DNA from: JAJFKX01 sp965230265
GTDB lineage: Bacteria; Pseudomonadota; Gammaproteobacteria; Xanthomonadales; Wenzhouxiangellaceae
Assembly (NCBI GenBank): GCA_965230265.1
Contig: OZ245999.1
Location: forward strand, 1,054,001 to 1,118,000
Length of the DNA: 64,000 bases
Reading direction: 5' to 3'
The notes under the pieces are model-generated. The model did no database searches and had not been told where the DNA came from. It worked only from the letters and a program-made list of their open reading frames with translations. Positions 52,804 to 61,689 of the stretch are shown piece after piece (within the stretch, counting starts at the first letter, position 1; each line of letters begins with the position of its first letter). The position numbers and the translations under genes were made by a program.

Positions 52804-55278
52804 TTAATCATTTGTCCTGAGTGCTGCCAGCGGGGCAATGTTAAAACTACTACGACTGACCAGCCAGGTAGTCACCGGCAGTAGGATCAAACCAGTGATC
52901 AGGCCAGCAGCGGTTAACCAGGGTTGCAGTTGCCAGGTTATATCCAGTACATCACGGCTAATCCACCAGGTAACAGCCGCAGCGATACCGACAGACAGTG
53001 ATCCGGTTAAACTGCCGAGGACAATATTTTCCATCCACCAGGCGCGTTGTAGAACGCCTTGCCTTACGCCAAGGCAGCGCAATACTGCAGTTTCTCTCTG
53101 ACGTTCAGACAGGCCGGACTGTACCGCATTGACCAGCACCACCAATGCAGCAGCCAAGGTGAATAAGAATACAATTTCCAATGCTCTGACCAGTTTTTCC
53201 AATAAACCGGCAATTCGTTCAACCAATGCCTCGGCATCAAAAATGGTGATGTTGGGAAACTGATTGGCGATTTCACGCAGAACCCCGGCTGACTCTGTCG
53301 CTAGGTGGAAGCTGGCTATCCATTGAAAGTTTAAATCAGTAGCAGCCTCAGGGTTTAACAGGATAAAGAAATTAATATTGAAGGAGTCCCACTCGACCGA
53401 GCGTAAGCTGGTAATGATACCGTCAATGGTTTGTTCGCCTGCCTGAAAAGTCATGCTGTCTCCAGGCTTCAGCTCCAAAGCCTCGGCCCAGTCCGATGAC
53501 AATGAAATTTGTACCGGCTCATCACTGGCATCAAACCACTCACCGGCCATCAACGTGTTGGACGCAGGCAAATCCTGCCGCCAGGATATATTCACCGTTC
53601 CATCTCTGCGCCCTGGCGGGTCTGCATCCGGGCGCCACTCAGCTGCGGGTTGCCCGTTGATCTGGGTTATGCGGGCCACTGCCATAGGGCCAAACTCCAA
53701 ATTACGGATATCCGAGGCTTGCAATAGTTCTTGCAGGGGAGTTTGTTGGTCTGGTTGGATGTTAATTAAAAACCGGTTGGGTGTATCAGGCGCCAAACTG
53801 GTTTGCCACTGGCTAATCATGTCGTTGCGTATCCAGCCAAGTACCAACAATGCGATCAATGCCAGACCCAATGCGGTCATATGCAGAGTATTGGCTTGCT
53901 GGTGTCGTTGCAGCCCTGAAAGTGCCAGGCGTATTTCAGGCATGCCAATACCACGAAAACGCTGGATCAACCACAACAGCAGCTTAACCACCAGCAGTAA
54001 AGCAATGACAAGCACCACAATACCGAGTATGACAATGCCCGCCAGGCGCCAGTTGTTCAATTGCCAGGCGCACAAGCCGAGCAGGGTGATAAAAGCAGGT
54101 AGATAGGTAATCAGCCAGTGACGATCGGTATGGATATCAACCTCATTAAGAATGGACAAGCTGGGCTGATGGCGCAATTGCAGTAAACGTGGCAGACATA
54201 AGCTGCCCAGTAACAAAGCGCCAATCATCAGTGTTTCGATGATAGGTTCCCAGGAGACAGCTGGTAGTTCACCCGCCAAAATAGATGACAGCTGTTGAGC
54301 CAATAACATTTGTGCCAGCAGACCTATGCCGATACCGGCAATACAGGCAGCAACCATCAGCCACAGCAATTGCCACAGTTTCAAACTCAGTATTTCCCGC
54401 CAAGACAATCCAAAACTACGCAGCAAAGCCACCGGCTGTTGCTGTGCCAAAGCATAGCGCCGTCCAGCTTGTAACATTCCGGCAGCGCCGAGCAAAACTG
54501 CACACAGTGCGGCCAGACTCAAAAAACGAGTGGCCTGTGCCAAGGCGTTACTGGATTGTGCTTGAGCCTGTTCGGGTGTAGTGGTGCGGATACCCTGATA
54601 TTGACTGGTGGTATCTTCAAATTGTTGCACTGCTGTTGCAGGACCTGCCGCCAGTAATTGCCAGGTGGCACGTGACTGGCTACGCAATAAGCCTGCTTGT
54701 TCAGCGGCTTGTGTACGCATCAGTAGGCGTGGTGACAGACCCGCAAAACCGCCAGCACGATCGGGCTCATAAGTCAGCACTTGACTGATCCGGTATTGCT
54801 GGTCACCGACTGCGAGTAAATCACCGGTTTGTAAACCGAGGTCGGTCAGTATGCGCGATTCAGCCCAGACTTCGTCTGCTGCCGGCAATGATTGGGTTGC
54901 AGTACCTGTCTGGAAAGCCCTATCACTGGTTTTCAGCTGTCCACGCAGGGGGTAACGGTCACTGACCGCCTTGGCAGCCACCAGCAAAGAAGTATCACCA
55001 GCAAATACCACGGTTGGAAAGCTGACGGTACGCGCCATCGTTAAGCCAAGATCGGTACCGGTTTGTTCAATTTCAGCCGGTATACTCTCGCGACTGCTCA
55101 ACACCAGATCGGCTGCCAGCAGTTCCCCTGCCTGGTTGTTCAGTGCCCGTTGTGCACGATCGCTGGTGACATTCACAGCAGTCAATGCGGCAAGGGTGAT
55201 GGTTAGCGCCCAGAAAACGGATGCCAGGGGGCCAGCACGCCATTCACGCTGGGTTTGACGGAGACTGAGGGCAAGCAT
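52804..55278 (-). CDS. ABC transporter permease, FtsX-like (YbbP type)
   Basis: 824 aa with two FtsX-like permease domains. Helices cluster at residues about 20-40, 255-400 and at the C-terminus (final GLITGLILLPVTTWLVSRSS), with large extracytoplasmic parts between. The typical FtsX motif LSERQRETAVLRCLGVRQGVL precedes the last helices. It is coupled to the ATPase gene by TGATG and faces tesA, the same arrangement as ybbA-ybbP and tesA in E. coli. MacB/LolE-like mechanotransmission is the class; the cargo is unknown. Confidence 0.88.
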   Translation of the reverse strand: MLALSLRQTQREWRAGPLASVFWALTITLAALTAVNVTSDRAQRALNNQAGELLAADLVLSSRESIPAEIEQTGTDLGLTMARTVSFPTVVFAGDTSLLVAAKAVSDRYPLRGQLKTSDRAFQTGTATQSLPAADEVWAESRILTDLGLQTGDLLAVGDQQYRISQVLTYEPDRAGGFAGLSPRLLMRTQAAEQAGLLRSQSRATWQLLAAGPATAVQQFEDTTSQYQGIRTTTPEQAQAQSSNALAQATRFLSLAALCAVLLGAAGMLQAGRRYALAQQQPVALLRSFGLSWREILSLKLWQLLWLMVAACIAGIGIGLLAQMLLAQQLSSILAGELPAVSWEPIIETLMIGALLLGSLCLPRLLQLRHQPSLSILNEVDIHTDRHWLITYLPAFITLLGLCAWQLNNWRLAGIVILGIVVLVIALLLVVKLLLWLIQRFRGIGMPEIRLALSGLQRHQQANTLHMTALGLALIALLVLGWIRNDMISQWQTSLAPDTPNRFLINIQPDQQTPLQELLQASDIRNLEFGPMAVARITQINGQPAAEWRPDADPPGRRDGTVNISWRQDLPASNTLMAGEWFDASDEPVQISLSSDWAEALELKPGDSMTFQAGEQTIDGIITSLRSVEWDSFNINFFILLNPEAATDLNFQWIASFHLATESAGVLREIANQFPNITIFDAEALVERIAGLLEKLVRALEIVFLFTLAAALVVLVNAVQSGLSERQRETAVLRCLGVRQGVLQRAWWMENIVLGSLTGSLSVGIAAAVTWWISRDVLDITWQLQPWLTAAGLITGLILLPVTTWLVSRSSFNIAPLAALRTND

Positions 55279-56012
55279 CAGGCGGCTCGCTGGATACTGT
55301 TGTGTAAACGACCGTCGCGCAATTGCAGATGGCGCTGACAGTGATCGGCCATATTCAAATCATGAGTGACCAGTAATAATGCAGTACCACGCTGCGCATT
55401 CATTTCAAACAGCAGCTCGGCAATATGCCGGCCATTGGCGTGATCCAGGTTGCCGGTTGGTTCATCTGCAAATAACAATTCAGGCTCACCGGCAAAGGCA
55501 CGTGCCAAAGCCACACGTTGTTGCTCACCACCGGAAAGCTGAGCAGGGTAGTGTGTTAAACGTTTACCCAGGCCGATACTCTTTAATGCATCGATGCTTT
55601 TGTCTTTGGCATTGCCAACACCCGTCAGTTGCAAAGGCAGCAGTACATTATCAAGTGCGGTCAGTGTGGGCAGTAATTGGAAGGATTGAAACACAAACCC
55701 CACTCTTCGTCGGCGCAAAGCGGCTCGGCCTTCTTCGTCCAAGCCCGATAAGCTTTGCCCAAACATAAAAATTTCACCTGCGGTGGCAACATCAAGCCCT
55801 GCAAGCAACCCCAGTAATGTGCTTTTGCCGGAACCTGATGCACCAGAAATGGCCAAAGATTCACCGCGTTTGAGCTGCATTTCAATACCGTTAAGAATAG
55901 ACAGCGTATACTCACTACTGACAATGCTATGTGACAGGCTTTGACAAGCAAGAATCACCGGATCTGAACGGTGTATTGCACTGGGGTTTTCGGTAGTGGA
56001 AGCTTGAGACAT
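55278..56012 (-). CDS. ybbA: ABC transporter ATP-binding protein (YbbA type)
   Basis: 244 aa. Walker A SGASGSGKSTLL, Q-loop FVFQSFQLLPTLTALDNV, signature LSGGEQQRVALARAF and Walker B LLFADEPTGNLD are all intact; the H-loop is in LLLVTHDL. The LolD/MacB-type ATPase works with the following FtsX-like permease, with which it overlaps by one base. Divergent from tesA, 55 bases away, so the two units may share a control region. Confidence 0.92.
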   Translation of the reverse strand: MSQASTTENPSAIHRSDPVILACQSLSHSIVSSEYTLSILNGIEMQLKRGESLAISGASGSGKSTLLGLLAGLDVATAGEIFMFGQSLSGLDEEGRAALRRRRVGFVFQSFQLLPTLTALDNVLLPLQLTGVGNAKDKSIDALKSIGLGKRLTHYPAQLSGGEQQRVALARAFAGEPELLFADEPTGNLDHANGRHIAELLFEMNAQRGTALLLVTHDLNMADHCQRHLQLRDGRLHNSIQRAA

Positions 56013-56067
56013 GAGGTAGTGGCCCTAATGAAAAACAAATCGGTTTACTAAACGGTTAATCAATCTT

Positions 56068-56712
56068 ATGACAATTCGCAACAAAACAGTTCTTGGTTTG
56101 CTTTTTGCATTCAGTCTATTTGGGATTGAATGCACTGTAGCGCAAGTCGAGAGTGCCTCGAATCGGCTATTGGTCATGGGTGACAGTCTGAGTGCAGCAC
56201 ACAATATACCCATCGAAAAAGGTTGGGTAAGCCTAATGGAAAGCCGATTAGGTGATGACTGGCAGGTTATCAATGCCAGCATCAGCGGTGAAACCAGTGC
56301 CGGTGGTTTGACCCGTCTGCCAGGTATTCTGGAACAACATCAACCACACTGGATGATTCTGGGACTGGGGGCAAATGATGGCTTGCGTGCCTTATCAACC
56401 GCTGCGTTGGCAGATAACCTGGTTAAGATGATTGAGCTTGCTCAACAGGCAGGCACACAGGTTCTGCTGGTTGGTATACAGATTCCTGATAATTATGGGC
56501 CTATTTATCAACAACGCTTTGCTGAAATTTATCCAAGGGTTGCTCGGCGCAGCGATGTTCCGTTGGTGCCGTTTTTACTGGAAGGGGTGGGTACGGACTT
56601 TGCATTGATGCAAAATGATGGCTTACATCCTACTGCCGAGGCACAGCCACTGGTATTGGAGAATGTCTGGCAGGTGTGGCAACAAAACCAGGCTGACATA
56701 ACCGCCAACTAG
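56068..56712 (+). CDS. tesA: Multifunctional acyl-CoA thioesterase / lysophospholipase / arylesterase TesA
   Basis: 214 aa SGNH hydrolase with a signal peptide of about 26 residues ending near CTVAQ, so it acts in the periplasm. Block I LLVMGDSLSAAHNIP with the nucleophilic Ser, block III LGLGANDGLRAL, and block V DGLHPTAEAQ with Asp and His are intact. E. coli TesA hydrolyses thioesters, arylesters and lysophospholipids. It faces the ABC pair at 52804-56012 in the conserved layout. Confidence 0.93.
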   Translation: MTIRNKTVLGLLFAFSLFGIECTVAQVESASNRLLVMGDSLSAAHNIPIEKGWVSLMESRLGDDWQVINASISGETSAGGLTRLPGILEQHQPHWMILGLGANDGLRALSTAALADNLVKMIELAQQAGTQVLLVGIQIPDNYGPIYQQRFAEIYPRVARRSDVPLVPFLLEGVGTDFALMQNDGLHPTAEAQPLVLENVWQVWQQNQADITAN

Positions 56713-57355
56713 TTTTCTTATCAGGCTTGATCATGGCTTGGTAAAAGCCTGTGAATGGGTTCAGTGATGTACCCACCTGTCACCCTTGCGTATCTTGCTG
56801 TTGATGTGCTTTAGGTGCTCCATGCTCAATAAATGCTGTGCCAAGGGCAATCTGTGTCAATAAACAATCGTCGATAGAGATTCAGAACCAAACCCCAAGC
56901 AGCCTGCGCATCACTGGTAAGCAGGTCAAACGCATACTCAATGGTGCTGCGCCACCGCTTTACCATTCCATTCATGGCCTGCTGTCTGCAGGTTAAAAGC
57001 TACCCCATGACCAAATACGGACAAAGTTATGACCAGGCTATCCTTTTAATAATAAAGGGTTTTTTTAGGTTGCGTTAAAGCATCCTTTGTTATCTGTCCA
57101 TGTGGTTATCGGCCTTTGATAGCAATTGTCAATAAACGGTCCAGTTTTCGTCATGGTGATTTTTTTGATCTGTGTTTCGATGTCTGCACGCGCTTACAAG
57201 GCTGGCTTTGCAAGCATTAAGCAGCCATGAGGAAGGCGCGACATATATGGTTGCAAACATTGTGCTGAAGGATGCCCGCATGCGTTTGTTAATCAGTATG
57301 GCTAGCAGGGAAATCTTTAAGTGTATGGCATCACCATTTGATGAATGGAGAAACA
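56713..57355. other. Gene-poor stretch between tesA and the Cys-rich pair
   Basis: About 640 bases without a credible full gene. On the minus strand a 49-codon frame at 56826-56975 looks protein-like in its middle (EYAFDLLTSDAQAAWGLVL), which may be a gene remnant. At 57041-57067 CCTTT and AAAGG arms followed by seven T form a weak terminator. I found no transposase signature and no RNA gene. The promoter of the Cys-rich genes should lie in the last 200 bases. Confidence 0.45.
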
Positions 57356-57763
57356 ATGAAAAATTTCAAAACCGTTGTGATTTTAATCGGCTGTTTACTG
57401 GCTTCCAGTGCATTTTCACAAAGCTTGTCAAGCAGTCACACACTCTCAGGCGATATACAGACTTTACAGAAAATAAATGATGAGAGGTTATTGCAACTCG
57501 ACAGCCTGGCGGCTTTTTATAACGAGTTGTCTTCCCAGGTCATATTGACTGATCTTCTATTGGAAAACATGAAAAACAGTGTTGCCACTAGAAGTTCTTG
57601 CACTGCTAGTTGCCCTAATGGGGGATCGGTGACTTGCAGCGGTGATATTGCCTGCCATGCAGAGGATAACGTCGGCTGTGGCGCAGCATCTCACGATGGT
57701 GAGGGCGGAGCAGATATATCGGTAGAACTATGTGGTGGCCCAGGCGCGATTGGGATTCGATAA
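57356..57763 (+). CDS. Small secreted six-cysteine protein, copy 1
   Basis: 135 aa from the ATG at 57356, five bases after GGAG. The signal peptide MKNFKTVVILIGCLLASSAF ends near AFSQ. Residues 33-70 form a helical, possibly coiled-coil part (KINDERLLQLDSLAAFY). The C-terminal part has six Cys at residues 82, 86, 94, 100, 108 and 126 in the frame CTASC-SVTCSG-C-A-D-VGC, probably three disulfides. The next gene is a paralogue with the same plan. Function unknown: a secreted toxin, inhibitor, peptide precursor or structural protein are all possible. Confidence 0.75.
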   Translation: MKNFKTVVILIGCLLASSAFSQSLSSSHTLSGDIQTLQKINDERLLQLDSLAAFYNELSSQVILTDLLLENMKNSVATRSSCTASCPNGGSVTCSGDIACHAEDNVGCGAASHDGEGGADISVELCGGPGAIGIR

Positions 57764-57808
57764 ATAAGCACCGCATCGACATTAATCTAAAAAAATAGAG
57801 AGTACGTT

Positions 57809-58198
57809 ATGAAAAATATATCTTTAATCATTGTATTGATTGGTTTTTTTCTAAGCTTTAATGCTTTTTCACAAAGCCATTCTATCAGCCCCGCAGATCA
57901 AAAGACTGTGCAAGCTTTGCAGCAATTAAATGACCAAAATCAAAGAGACCTGGAAAGTCTGGAGCGGTTTTATGATGAGTTATCCAAAGAGATTATTCTC
58001 ACAGAGATACTGTCTGACGGCATTGTTAATGGTACAGCAGTGCGAGCCAGTTGCACCGCCAGCTGTGGAACTGCGCCGAGCGTTACCTGCTCAGGTGCGC
58101 AATGTTCAGCACAAGATGGTGTTGGTTGTGCTTCGGCAGATTCTTCAGGCGGTAATGTGACTGGCAAATTGTGTTTGAAATTGATACCAATCAGATAA
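57809..58198 (+). CDS. Small secreted six-cysteine protein, copy 2
   Basis: 129 aa, 45 bases after its paralogue. Signal peptide MKNISLIIVLIGFFLSFNAF then SQSHS. The helical segment (ALQQLNDQNQRDLESLERFY) and the Cys positions 82, 86, 94, 99, 107, 122 match copy 1 nearly one to one, with shared ASCTASC, SVTCSG and VGC. Outside these positions the two have diverged, so the duplication is old and the Cys frame is under constraint. Not recognised as a named family. AGAG precedes the ATG. A hairpin lies between it and convergent asnS. Confidence 0.75.
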   Translation: MKNISLIIVLIGFFLSFNAFSQSHSISPADQKTVQALQQLNDQNQRDLESLERFYDELSKEIILTEILSDGIVNGTAVRASCTASCGTAPSVTCSGAQCSAQDGVGCASADSSGGNVTGKLCLKLIPIR

Positions 58199-58215
58199 TC
58201 GCTTTTGGAGCTCAC

Positions 58216-58240
58216 CCAGGGGTTATCGATTAACCCCTGG
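58216..58240. terminator. Hairpin between Cys-rich gene and convergent asnS
   Basis: CCAGGGGTTA and TAACCCCTGG form a perfect 10-bp stem with a 5-base loop in the 82-base gap. No T-run on either strand; a bidirectional stop is likely. Confidence 0.5.
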
Positions 58241-58280
58241 ATCACGTCAATGCATAATAAGGCTGTTACGGTTTAGGCCA

Positions 58281-59702
58281 TTAAAACCCTGCATTCCCCG
58301 GTACCCGTGGGTATGGAATGACGTCGCGAATATTGGCCATGCCAGTGATATAGCTGATTAAACGCTCAAAGCCCAATCCAAAACCGGCATGCGGCACGGT
58401 GCCATAGCGGCGTAAGTCGACGTACCAACTGTATTGCTCCAGATCAATATCATGTGCCTGCATGCGCTGGGTGAGTACATCCAGACGTTCTTCGCGCTGT
58501 GAACCACCGATAATTTCGCCAATTCCAGGCGCCAATACATCCATTGCTGCGACAGTCCTGCCAGGCTCACCGTCACGCTGGTCATTCAGTCGCATATAAA
58601 ACGCTTTAATTTCATCCGGGTAGTTCACCACAACAACGGGTGCTTTGAAGTGCTGCTCGGTTAGGAAGCGCTCATGTTCGGTTTGTAAATCAATTCCCCA
58701 TTCGGGTTTGAATTCAAACTTTTTACCGGACTGAATGAGGATATCCACGGCCTCGGTGTAGTCCACACGTTTGAACGGCTGTTCGATCAGCGCTTGCAGG
58801 CGGGTGATGGCTTCGGGTTCGATACGCTGGGCAAAAAAGTCCATATCATCCGGGCATTCAACCAGTACGGCGCGGATCACATATTTTAGAAAATCTTCCG
58901 CCAAAGCCACCAGGTCATCCAGATCAGAAAATGCAATCTCAGGCTCGATCATCCAAAACTCTGCCAGGTGTCGGGTGGTATTGGAGTTTTCAGCGCGGAA
59001 GGTGGGGCCAAAGGTGTAAACCTTGCTGAGCGCAAGACAATAAGCCTCCACGTTTAGCTGCCCGGAAACGGTCAGAAAGGTTTCTTGGCCAAAAAAGTCT
59101 TTGCTGTAATCAATCGCGCCTTTATCGGTAAGCGGCAGGTTCATCTGGTCCAGAGTACTGACTCGGAATAATTGTCCCGCGCCTTCGGCATCGCTGCCGG
59201 TAATCAGCGGTGTGTTGACCCAGTAGTAACCGTTTTCATGGAAAAAGCGATGAATAGCCTGTGCCGCGACATGCCGCACCCGTGCTACCGCACCAAAAGT
59301 ATTGGTGCGTGGACGCAAATGGGCCACCTCACGCAAAAACTCAAAGCTGTGCCGTTTGGGTTGAATGGGATAGGTGTCCGGGTTTTCAACAGAGCCAACC
59401 GGTTCCACGGCAGTGGCCTGGATCTCCATGCTCTGGCCGCGCCCTTGTGATTCCACCAGCGTGCCTGTGCATTGCACAGAGCAACCGGTGGTCATTTGTA
59501 GAATTTCGCTTTCATAGTTAGACAGTTCATTGGTTGCAACGACCTGCAGGGTGGCGAAACAGCTGCCATCGCTGACCTGCAGAAACGATAACCCTGCTTT
59601 GGAATCGCGCCGGGTACGCAGCCAACCCTGGATGGTGACCTGGGTTTGTAGTTCAGCTTTGCCTGCCAGCAAATCACGGATGGAGTAAACGGATTGGGTC
59701 AT
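58281..59702 (-). CDS. asnS: Asparaginyl-tRNA synthetase
   Basis: 473 aa from the ATG at 59702. Class IIb synthetase with N-terminal OB-fold (VTIQGWLRTRRDSKAGLSFLQVSDG) and a catalytic domain with motif 2 around GPTFRAENSNTTRHLAEFWMIEPE and motif 3 GFGLGFERLISYITG. The sequence FWMIEPE rather than the Asp-type residues supports AsnS over AspS. A TTG 12 bases upstream is less likely. Divergent from the IscA-like gene. Confidence 0.96.
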   Translation of the reverse strand: MTQSVYSIRDLLAGKAELQTQVTIQGWLRTRRDSKAGLSFLQVSDGSCFATLQVVATNELSNYESEILQMTTGCSVQCTGTLVESQGRGQSMEIQATAVEPVGSVENPDTYPIQPKRHSFEFLREVAHLRPRTNTFGAVARVRHVAAQAIHRFFHENGYYWVNTPLITGSDAEGAGQLFRVSTLDQMNLPLTDKGAIDYSKDFFGQETFLTVSGQLNVEAYCLALSKVYTFGPTFRAENSNTTRHLAEFWMIEPEIAFSDLDDLVALAEDFLKYVIRAVLVECPDDMDFFAQRIEPEAITRLQALIEQPFKRVDYTEAVDILIQSGKKFEFKPEWGIDLQTEHERFLTEQHFKAPVVVVNYPDEIKAFYMRLNDQRDGEPGRTVAAMDVLAPGIGEIIGGSQREERLDVLTQRMQAHDIDLEQYSWYVDLRRYGTVPHAGFGLGFERLISYITGMANIRDVIPYPRVPGNAGF

Positions 59703-59800
59703 GGATTGTCTCAAATGGGTATTTGCAAGCAGATTGCTGCTTGATAAAAGCGTAAATGATAAAATATCTGAAGCAGATAAGCACTGATAGCGATGAATTT

Positions 59801-60178
59801 ATGTCCATAACCCTTAGTGATAAAGCCGCCGCCCGTATTCATCAGTTCCTGAGTCAGGAGGCTGAGGATGGTCATGCGCGCGCATTTCGTCTGGGTGTAA
59901 AGCGGACCGGCTGTTCGGGCTGGGCTTATGTAACCTCAATCACCAGTGAAATCAACAGCGATGATCAGCGCTTTGAGGATCACGGTATTCCCATTGTGGT
60001 CGACCCTAAAAGTCTGGAGTTGGTCGATGGGACTCGCATCGATTTTGAACAGCAGGGTTTAAACGAATTGTTCACCTTCACCAACCCCAATGTCACCGAT
60101 GAATGTGGTTGTGGCGAAAGCTTTGCAGTGAATAAAACCACCAAGCCATCGGCTGGGGCACCTGCCAATCCGTTTTAG
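59801..60178 (+). CDS. iscA: IscA-family iron-sulfur assembly protein
   Basis: 125 aa from the ATG at 59801. A-type carrier that receives and delivers Fe-S clusters. The three conserved Cys are in RTGCSGWAYV and DECGCGESF; FTFTNPNVTDECGCG is very close to IscA. An in-frame start 45 bases upstream adds residues with no family match. There is no isc or suf operon here, so it is a free-standing copy, 20 bases before mtgA. The last ~12 residues (TTKPSAGAPANPF) are a small extra tail. IscA or SufA cannot be told apart with certainty. Confidence 0.88.
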   Translation: MSITLSDKAAARIHQFLSQEAEDGHARAFRLGVKRTGCSGWAYVTSITSEINSDDQRFEDHGIPIVVDPKSLELVDGTRIDFEQQGLNELFTFTNPNVTDECGCGESFAVNKTTKPSAGAPANPF

Positions 60179-60198
60179 GGCGCACGGCTGCCTTTGGC

Positions 60199-61017
60199 AT
60201 GAGCGCCAACCGCAAAACCGGTAAGAAGGTGGCCAAAAAGACCACTAAAAAAACCAGTCGAAAAAACCGTAAAGGCCGTTCCAAACCCCGTCAACCGAAC
60301 GCTGGTCAAGCATCACAGTCATTGATCCGCCGGCTGGCCGGATGGATCAATCGTCTGATTTTATTCGCTATCGTATTATCGATTCTACTGGTGTTGCCGC
60401 TACGCTGGTTTAGCCCAGCCACCAGCAGTTATATGTTGCAGGATCGGTGGTTGCGTGATGTTGCTGTTAGCCAGCAATGGCGCGATACCGATGCGATTGC
60501 ATGGAGCATGAAAATGGCTGTGATTGCCTCTGAAGATCAGCGTTTCCCTGAACATTATGGTTTCGATGTCAATGCTATTCGGCAGGCACTGAGTGAATCG
60601 CGCAAAGGCCAGGGCCTGCGCGGCGCCAGTACGATTACTCAGCAAGTGGCACGCAATTTGTATTTATGGCCAGGTGAATCACGGATCGGCAAGTGGTCCC
60701 GAAAAGGACTGGAGGCGTGGTTTACCGGCTGGCTGGAAATGTTGTTGCCCAAGCAGCGTATTCTGGAAATCTATTTGAATATTGCGGAGCTGGGGCCTGG
60801 GGTTTATGGCGTTGAGGCTGCCAGTCGTCACTATTTTTCCAGCACCGCAGGTCAACTCAGTCAACCACAATCAGCAGCCCTGGCATCGCTGTTGCCCAGC
60901 CCCAAAACATACTCATTGTTTCAGCCCGGCCAAAACCAGCGTGAACGCAGGGAGTGGATACAACGACAGATTCGGCAGTTGGGCGGAGAGTCGTTTTTGC
61001 AGCAGCATGGGTTATGA
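60199..61017 (+). CDS. mtgA: Monofunctional biosynthetic peptidoglycan transglycosylase with Lys-rich N-tail
   Basis: 272 aa. Polymerises lipid II glycan strands at the outer face of the inner membrane. Family GT51 motifs: ASEDQRFPEHYGFD with the catalytic Glu, GASTITQQVARNLYLWP, RILEIYLNIAELGPGVYG. One membrane helix at about 53-70 (LILFAIVLSILLVLPLRW). Residues 4-40 are strongly basic (KTGKKVAKKTTKKTSRK), an unusual cytoplasmic extension resembling the N-tail of the beta-oxidation alpha subunit at 29196. It follows the IscA-like gene by 20 bases. Confidence 0.92.
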   Translation: MSANRKTGKKVAKKTTKKTSRKNRKGRSKPRQPNAGQASQSLIRRLAGWINRLILFAIVLSILLVLPLRWFSPATSSYMLQDRWLRDVAVSQQWRDTDAIAWSMKMAVIASEDQRFPEHYGFDVNAIRQALSESRKGQGLRGASTITQQVARNLYLWPGESRIGKWSRKGLEAWFTGWLEMLLPKQRILEIYLNIAELGPGVYGVEAASRHYFSSTAGQLSQPQSAALASLLPSPKTYSLFQPGQNQRERREWIQRQIRQLGGESFLQQHGL

Positions 61018-61131
61018 GCACAGGCCATTTTTGCTGGAACAAAGTGGCACAAACAATAAATCGAATAAAATAAAAGCACACTGGAATCAGTGACAGTATG
61101 ATTTAAATCATTTGATACACAGGATATAAAC

Positions 61132-61665
61132 ATGAAATATTGCTTAGTCAGCCTTATCAGCATCGCAATATCATTATCAGTCAACGCCCAGGATTTAAAT
61201 ATCAAAGGCAAAAACTCAACTGCGATCATCGCTGATGAGGCAGGTAAAAGCTGGTATGACAGCAAGTATCATTTTGCACCTGCTCATCGGGCTGGTGATT
61301 TTGTATATTTCTCAGGGGTTGTGGTAGGTGCTTATGAAAGTGATGAACCTATTGGTAAACAGGCATTTAAAGCCGATCTGCGCAAACGTTTTCAGTCGCT
61401 GGAAAGAACCTTAAAAGCAGCTGGCGCGAGCTTTGATGATGTCGTTAAAATCAATACCTACCATGTGTTCGACAGCCCCCATATTTCGATTGATAAAGTG
61501 ACACAAATTGATGCGGTGGCAGAGATAAAAGATGAATTTATCAATGAACCTTATCCAGCCTGGACTGCAGTAGGTACCACCGCACTGTTTCCCGATAAAG
61601 GCCTGGTTGAAATTGAAATTGAAATTGTCGCGTATTCGCCAATAACAAAACCGGCAGCCAATTAA
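61132..61665 (+). CDS. Exported RidA-like (YjgF/YER057c) protein lacking the key Arg
   Basis: 177 aa with a signal peptide (SLISIAISLSVNAQ) that would take it to the periplasm. The RidA fold is recognisable by GDFVYFSGVVVG, LKAAGASFDDVVKINTYHVF and EPYPAWTAVGTTALFPDKGLVEIEIEIVAY. In imine deaminases the segment reads P-A-R-[ST]; here the Arg is Trp (PAWT), so enamine/imine deamination is unlikely. A 14-base palindrome ATGATTTAAATCAT (61098-61111) precedes the ATG and could be an operator. The DUF2254 gene follows after 24 bases. Confidence 0.8.
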   Translation: MKYCLVSLISIAISLSVNAQDLNIKGKNSTAIIADEAGKSWYDSKYHFAPAHRAGDFVYFSGVVVGAYESDEPIGKQAFKADLRKRFQSLERTLKAAGASFDDVVKINTYHVFDSPHISIDKVTQIDAVAEIKDEFINEPYPAWTAVGTTALFPDKGLVEIEIEIVAYSPITKPAAN

Positions 61666-61689
61666 TTCATCGCGGCAGGCAAAACCAAT

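Noticed and set aside
57172..57480. 102-codon frame overlapping the first Cys-rich gene
   Set aside because: No ribosome site, unnatural composition, and it conflicts with the well supported secreted protein at 57356.
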